A DNA stretch of 64,000 nt from Diaminobutyricibacter sp. McL0608. GTDB lineage: Bacteria > Actinomycetota > Actinomycetes > Actinomycetales > Microbacteriaceae. Both the position numbers and the translations under genes were made by a program. The notes beneath the pieces are model-generated. The model saw nothing but the letters and a program-made list of their open reading frames with translations. It was not told where the DNA came from and did not search any database. Location: positions 372,001 to 436,000 of the forward strand of contig NZ_CP154826.1 in NCBI RefSeq assembly GCF_039613825.1, written 5' to 3'. This document shows positions 60,519 through 64,000 of the stretch, piece after piece (within the stretch, counting starts at the first letter, position 1; every line of letters starts with the position of its first letter).

Positions 60519-60539
60519 TTTGCCCACATTTTGCCCACA
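60519..60539. repeat. Tandem direct repeat TTTGCCCACA x2
   Basis: Two copies 11 bp apart (one helical turn), with a weaker copy just before. It lies 66 bp after the tRNA-Met gene. Position and spacing suit arm-type binding sites for the integrase; this is inference. Confidence 0.45.
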
Positions 60540-60591
60540 CTTTAAATGGTGGCGGTGTCAATTCAGCGACGTCTGTGCGGCCCTCTACTCC

Positions 60592-60699
60592 TTGGCCAGC
60601 TTGCCGCGGAGATACGAGCACCGGATCGAGCAGCTGAACGAGTTCCCGTACGGTCCCTGGGACGGTCGACGACAACTAGATGTCAGAATCGCAACATGA
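60592..60699 (+). other. Possible small ORF or 3' fragment before the nuclease-like gene
   Basis: An open frame ending in TGA that overlaps the next start (ATGA). The residues LPRRYEHRIEQLNEFPYGPW look protein-like rather than random. No ribosome site or standard start other than TTG is seen. It could be the remnant of a truncated gene at the element boundary, or a coupled leader. Confidence 0.3.
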
Positions 60700-62006
60700 G
60701 TGAAACTGCCACTGGCGCACCGCATCCCCGCGTTTTGGTTTTCGGCCTCACGGCGGAGGAAATCGAGGTTGTTCGGCCTCTCGCTGGCAGCCTTCGAGTC
60801 ACGTCGGATATCCGCGATGTTCACGCTGAGGAACACGACGTTCTGATCCTCGCTGGCGCAGAGTTTCACAATTACCAGTGGGGGTTCCCGCGCCGAATCG
60901 TCTTCGCGCCGAAGCCACAGTCGATGTCCGAACGGCCTTCGAATGCGGCATCCTTCGGCGCATGGGGCGCTCCAAGTTCCCCTTCGAACACGGCGGCCAG
61001 AACCCAATTCACGCCTGCGCGCGATTTTGACGTAACGGAGTTCGCTCGTCAGGCGGGTCTTGAGTCGCTGGCCCGCAGGAGCTGCATTCCAGGTGAAGGC
61101 GAAACCTACAGGGGAGTGAATCTTCCGGTTGTTCCGAACCGAGTGTCCCATTCGCTAGTTCAGGAGCGCCTCGACCGTCCCCTCATCCTCGCGTCGGTAT
61201 TTGAGGCTGAGGCTGGGGATGACCCTGATTCTGCAATCTGGTTGCCGTACTCTGCGCTCAGTTATCTCCAGGACTGGGCCATTTTTGCGTTCGCCTATTG
61301 GCGGCGCGATGCTCCCGAGACGTTCCCAACCACAGCCGACTGGCATCGGTCGGGTGAGTGGGCGTCGCCGATGGAGCTCGAAGCGCGGCACGTGCTCAAT
61401 GCTTTCGATCAGGCGGAAGCTGAGCGCAGACGAGCTGCTGACGATGCACGCCACCAGCTGCTGGAAGAACTTGAAAGTGCCGAGGCTGACGGCGGTTCGT
61501 GGCGCGGCATTCTCTCTCAAACTGGCGATCCGCTTGTGGCCTCGGTGAAGGAGACGTTGGAACTCTTGGGCTTTTCCGTCATCGATTCCGACGGCCTACC
61601 CGAACACAAGGGGAAGAAGCGCGAAGACTTGCGCGTTTCCGACGGCGAATGGATCGCACTCGTCGAGGTCAAGGGGTACGCCGCGGCTGCGAAATCCAAC
61701 GACCTGCTGCAACTGGCGAGCGCCAGCGTTGCTTACGCCTCGTCAGCGGGCCGCGCTCCCGACGCCTTGTGGTATGTGACAAATGTCTATCGCGAGCGTG
61801 ATCCGGCCCAGCGTGAGATTCCGCTGGTTGGCCGTGAGGACGACCTTGACTCCTTTGGCGACGATCATCACGGTTGCCTCGTCGACACGCGGGAACTATT
61901 CGCCTTGCGCCAGCGCGTTGCAACGCAGCGTACGTCTCCGGAAGATGCACGCAATGAGCTGAGAAGTGCGCTTGGACGCTTTATCGCTAGTCGGGGCAAA
62001 GGCTAG
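60696..62006 (+). CDS. Candidate PD-(D/E)xK nuclease-like protein of an integrative element
   Basis: 436 residues, no named family that I recognise. The N-terminal 230 residues start with a Rossmann-like strand (HPRVLVFGLTAEEIEVVRPL) and have no known motif. A charged helical stretch (about 226-262) links to a C-terminal domain with a PD-(D/E)xK-like core: LGFSVIDSDGLPEHKGKKRE, Asp311, then VEVKG with Glu324 and Lys326, and a later ALWYVTNVYRERDP strand. This matches restriction-endonuclease-like nucleases such as those in defence genes. ATG overlaps an upstream stop. It is convergent with the integrase (4-bp overlap). A role in phage defence is inference from location and fold. Confidence 0.6.
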   Translation: MSETATGAPHPRVLVFGLTAEEIEVVRPLAGSLRVTSDIRDVHAEEHDVLILAGAEFHNYQWGFPRRIVFAPKPQSMSERPSNAASFGAWGAPSSPSNTAARTQFTPARDFDVTEFARQAGLESLARRSCIPGEGETYRGVNLPVVPNRVSHSLVQERLDRPLILASVFEAEAGDDPDSAIWLPYSALSYLQDWAIFAFAYWRRDAPETFPTTADWHRSGEWASPMELEARHVLNAFDQAEAERRRAADDARHQLLEELESAEADGGSWRGILSQTGDPLVASVKETLELLGFSVIDSDGLPEHKGKKREDLRVSDGEWIALVEVKGYAAAAKSNDLLQLASASVAYASSAGRAPDALWYVTNVYRERDPAQREIPLVGREDDLDSFGDDHHGCLVDTRELFALRQRVATQRTSPEDARNELRSALGRFIASRGKG

Positions 62007-63130
62007 TTCTTAGCGCTCGAACCGGTCCACGCTCGGTCGATGATCGCTGAAGCCGCGTGGTCGAGGCTATCCGCCACGGCGTCGAGATCGTCATCGAAAA
62101 GGTCGCTGTAGGTGTCGAGCGTCATCGCCGCCGAGGCGTGCCCGAGCATCCGCTGGACAGCCTTCACGTTTGCCCCCGCGCTGACGGCGAGCGACGCTGC
62201 GGTGTGGCGAAGATCGTGGATTGTCATCGGTGACAGGTTCGCTTGATGAAGTGCTCTGTCCCACCAGGAGTTGACTGTCATGGTCGGAGTCTTCTGATAG
62301 TTGCCGTGTCCGTCATCGAAGACGATGTCGTCGCGACCCTTTCCCTCGCAGGAAGTCGCGAGCCGCTCTGACAGGAATTCGGGGAAGGGAACGCTACGGC
62401 GTTCGTGGGTCTTGGGCGTGCCGACCACGATCGCGCCGTTCACGTAGACGGCGTTCTCCGAGATGGAAAGCCGGCGCCGGCTCCTATCGATGTCTCGGAC
62501 CCGAAGTGCAGTTGCTTCGCCCCAGCGCAGGCCCGTGTATGCCAGCGTCGCGACGACGACCGCGTGGTCGCCGCAGGCAGCCACGAGCGCAGCTACCTGT
62601 TCGTTCGTCAAGTAGACGTGCTTTCGAGGGACTCGTCGGGGGAGCTTGACGCCGCGCGCAGGATTCGAGGGGATGAGATGGTCTCGGACTGCGTTATCGA
62701 GGATCCCGGCGAGAATGTCGTGGCAGCGTCGGACGATTGTGGGCGACTTGGGCTTCTTTCCCTCAGCGCCGTCACTAAGCTGAGTGACCCACGCTTGTAC
62801 GTCACTGTGGCGGATGATGCCAATCTTCGTCGAGCCCCATCGAGGCTCAACGTGAAGGCGCCAGGCGGACTCGTACACATACTCAGATGACGGCTTGAGA
62901 TGCGACCGTGACGCGAGCCATGCCACCCCGAGCCGGTCGACGGTGGCACGGGCGGCGGTTGGATCGATGTACTGTCCTGTCGCCTTCGTGGTCACGACCG
63001 ACGCTAGAAAAAGTTCGGCTTCCCGTTTGGTTCGGAACCCACGCTTGTCCGTCTGTGAGTGGTCTGGCTTGCGGTAGCGGACCCGATACCGCTTTCCGCC
63101 CGCCGACTCGTAGGAAGTGATGCTTCCCAT
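62003..63130 (-). CDS. Tyrosine recombinase / phage-type integrase
   Basis: 375 residues. An N-terminal SAM-like arm/core domain (about 60-160) precedes the catalytic domain with Arg202 (TGLRWGEA), His315-Asp-Leu-Arg318 (HDLRHT), His341 (LGHASAAM) and the nucleophile Tyr351 (LDTYSDL). All five are present, so it should be active. It integrates circular DNA, usually at a tRNA gene 3' end; the tRNA-Met at 60.4 kb is the nearest candidate. Its start is 5 bp from the stop of the XRE gene, so they may share a transcript. Confidence 0.95.
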   Translation of the reverse strand: MGSITSYESAGGKRYRVRYRKPDHSQTDKRGFRTKREAELFLASVVTTKATGQYIDPTAARATVDRLGVAWLASRSHLKPSSEYVYESAWRLHVEPRWGSTKIGIIRHSDVQAWVTQLSDGAEGKKPKSPTIVRRCHDILAGILDNAVRDHLIPSNPARGVKLPRRVPRKHVYLTNEQVAALVAACGDHAVVVATLAYTGLRWGEATALRVRDIDRSRRRLSISENAVYVNGAIVVGTPKTHERRSVPFPEFLSERLATSCEGKGRDDIVFDDGHGNYQKTPTMTVNSWWDRALHQANLSPMTIHDLRHTAASLAVSAGANVKAVQRMLGHASAAMTLDTYSDLFDDDLDAVADSLDHAASAIIDRAWTGSSAKN

Positions 63131-63135
63131 GTTCG

Positions 63136-63738
63136 TTACACCTGGACGACAGCCCGCTCGAGTTCAACGTCTGCAAACCCACTTGTCGCCAATAGGTTCG
63201 AGACTCGTGCCGCCTCGCGCGCAACGGCTTCGACCCGCTGCTCGATCTCGGCGTTGGCGCTGACGAGATCGGGATCGCCCGAAGCCGCTTGCACGGCGAG
63301 AACAATCCTTAACCGCTCGATCTCGCGTCGCAGGGTTCCAAGCTCGCGGAGTGAATTCAGGATGTCCACATCGACGCGTTCTGCTGCAAGAGTCGGGCGG
63401 TACGAGCTTGCCGGAGTCGCGGAGAGCCAGCAGTCGAACTCTGCCGCCGTCATGTCCTCGAAATCGTCGCTGAGGTTAGGCAGGTCGAGTGCGGAGCTCG
63501 GCCTGCCTATGGGGGCAAGAAGCATCGATGGGGGAACTCCGAGCGCCTTGGCGATGTTGAGCAGCTGACTCACGCTGATGTCGGCCTTCCTGCCGGACTC
63601 GATGTTTTCGAGGACAGCCGGGGTGACGTTCCCTCCCTGGATAGCTTCGGCTAGCTCGCGAGTGGTGCGATAACCGCGCTCTCTTCTGGCCAGCTTGATG
63701 CGCGAGCCGAGGGTTGTCTCCGATCGAAAATCCGTCAT
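63136..63738 (-). CDS. XRE-family repressor-like regulator of the integrative element
   Basis: 200 residues. An N-terminal Cro/C1-type HTH (about 9-72): SRIKLARRERGYRTTRELAEAIQGGNVTPAVLENIESGRKADISVSQL in parts. The C-terminal half is a long alpha-helical region with a heptad-like LRREIERLRIVLAVQ, likely for dimerisation. It is divergent from an excisionase-like gene, as in temperate elements where it would repress excision. TAATCT lies 6 nt before ATG (leaderless), flanked by TTGACA/TTGTCA half-sites. Confidence 0.82.
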   Translation of the reverse strand: MTDFRSETTLGSRIKLARRERGYRTTRELAEAIQGGNVTPAVLENIESGRKADISVSQLLNIAKALGVPPSMLLAPIGRPSSALDLPNLSDDFEDMTAAEFDCWLSATPASSYRPTLAAERVDVDILNSLRELGTLRREIERLRIVLAVQAASGDPDLVSANAEIEQRVEAVAREAARVSNLLATSGFADVELERAVVQV

Positions 63739-63739
63739 A

Positions 63740-63824
63740 TTGACAGATTAGCCCCCATTTGCTTGTCAAACCAGCGAATTGCGGCTATTGTCAGTTCAAC
63801 AAATCAATAACTCTCTAGTTGTCG
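63740..63824. promoter_or_regulatory. Control region between XRE repressor and excisionase-like gene
   Basis: Four TTGACA/TTGTCA-type sites occur within about 85 bp: 63740-63745, 63763-63769, 63788-63793 and 63819-63824 (TTGTCG). Two overlap the XRE promoter. They look like operator half-sites for the XRE protein. Confidence 0.45.
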
Positions 63825-63841
63825 AAACGGAGGAGATTGAG

Positions 63842-64000
63842 ATGACAGGGGAATTCATTCAGCCGTCCGATGTGGCTGAACTCACGGGCCTTTCGCTGGC
63901 GGCGCTGGCCCAGCTTCGCTACCGCGGCAAGGGGCCCCGGTTCTTCAAGCCAACACCGCACAAAGTTCTCTACAAGCGGGCGGAGGTGATCGCATGGCTG
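63842..64000 (+). CDS. Excisionase-like helix-turn-helix protein (truncated at window end)
   Basis: 53 codons up to the edge. SD GGAGGAGATTGAG precedes ATG. The residues FIQPSDVAELTGLSLAALAQ then KGPRFFKPTPHKVLYKRAEVIAWL are a MerR/Xis-like HTH, the typical recombination directionality factor fold. Continues beyond the window. Divergent from the XRE gene. Confidence 0.72.
   Translation, partial: MTGEFIQPSDVAELTGLSLAALAQLRYRGKGPRFFKPTPHKVLYKRAEVIAWL

Noticed and set aside
60546-60695. 50-codon N-terminal extension of the nuclease-like protein
   Set aside because: No ribosome site; another frame over the same bases looks more protein-like and ends at the ATGA junction, so ATG 60696 is preferred.

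Overview
The window is high-GC DNA with dense, overlapping genes, GGATGC/GCATCC-rich codon use and many genes that appear to lack a 5' leader. Gene families and neighbourhoods (a bS22-type ribosomal protein beside a small HTH gene, a DUF1918/DUF4229/PLDc_N set, a menaquinone cluster, an archaeal-type AspRS and resA-ccdA-resB-ccsB cytochrome c biogenesis) point to an actinobacterium, most likely of the family Microbacteriaceae. That placement is inference; there is no rRNA gene to confirm it.

Layout. 1-9.4 kb: the tail of a GH13 glucosidase, TetR and MarR regulators, a bifunctional class A penicillin-binding protein, a low-GC two-gene module (secreted protein plus tiny membrane protein) bounded by hairpins, a PadR operon with an operator palindrome, and a DrrAB-type ABC exporter ending in a large palindromic terminator. 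8.7-18.8 kb: housekeeping genes (upp, tadA, proC, TrkH/TrkA potassium uptake, CDF metal exporter, bS22) with several small regulators, ending in two tandem GntR paralogues. 18.9-28.2 kb: a SHOCT membrane protein, SulP anion transporter, formylglycine-generating enzyme, membrane-anchored hydrolase, hexapeptide protein, thiolase, RadC and AspRS. 28.3-32.9 kb: a tightly overlapping cytochrome c biogenesis operon (system II). 33-46.7 kb: an almost complete menaquinone pathway (menC, B, E, A, D, F, G and a polyprenyl diphosphate synthase) with a PPK2 kinase and small membrane proteins between its members, then a ferredoxin-NADP reductase. 46.7-60.1 kb: hydrolase, YajQ, a LacI regulator, a small coupled ORF pair, tRNA-Tyr, an inositol-phosphatase-type enzyme, and a maltodextrin locus (two GH13 enzymes, malE-malF-malG) with two near-identical LacI-type operators in its divergent control region. 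60.1-64 kb: tRNA-Thr and tRNA-Met(CAT), followed by what looks like the left end of an integrative element: a candidate PD-(D/E)xK nuclease, a tyrosine integrase, an XRE repressor and a truncated excisionase-like gene.

The observations I rate highest are: (i) the nuclease-like gene on the integrative element as a candidate single-gene defence function; (ii) the secreted-protein/small-membrane-protein module at 3.86-5.09 kb; (iii) a palindromic ATCCTAGGAT that supplies the -10 box for both proC and the divergent CDF gene; (iv) about two dozen genes with a TANNNT box 6-7 nt before the start codon, which implies widespread leaderless transcription and fixes several start sites; and (v) a 14-codon ORF with a perfect SD coupled to a 56-residue membrane protein. 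All functions come from motifs and family memory; no database search was run.
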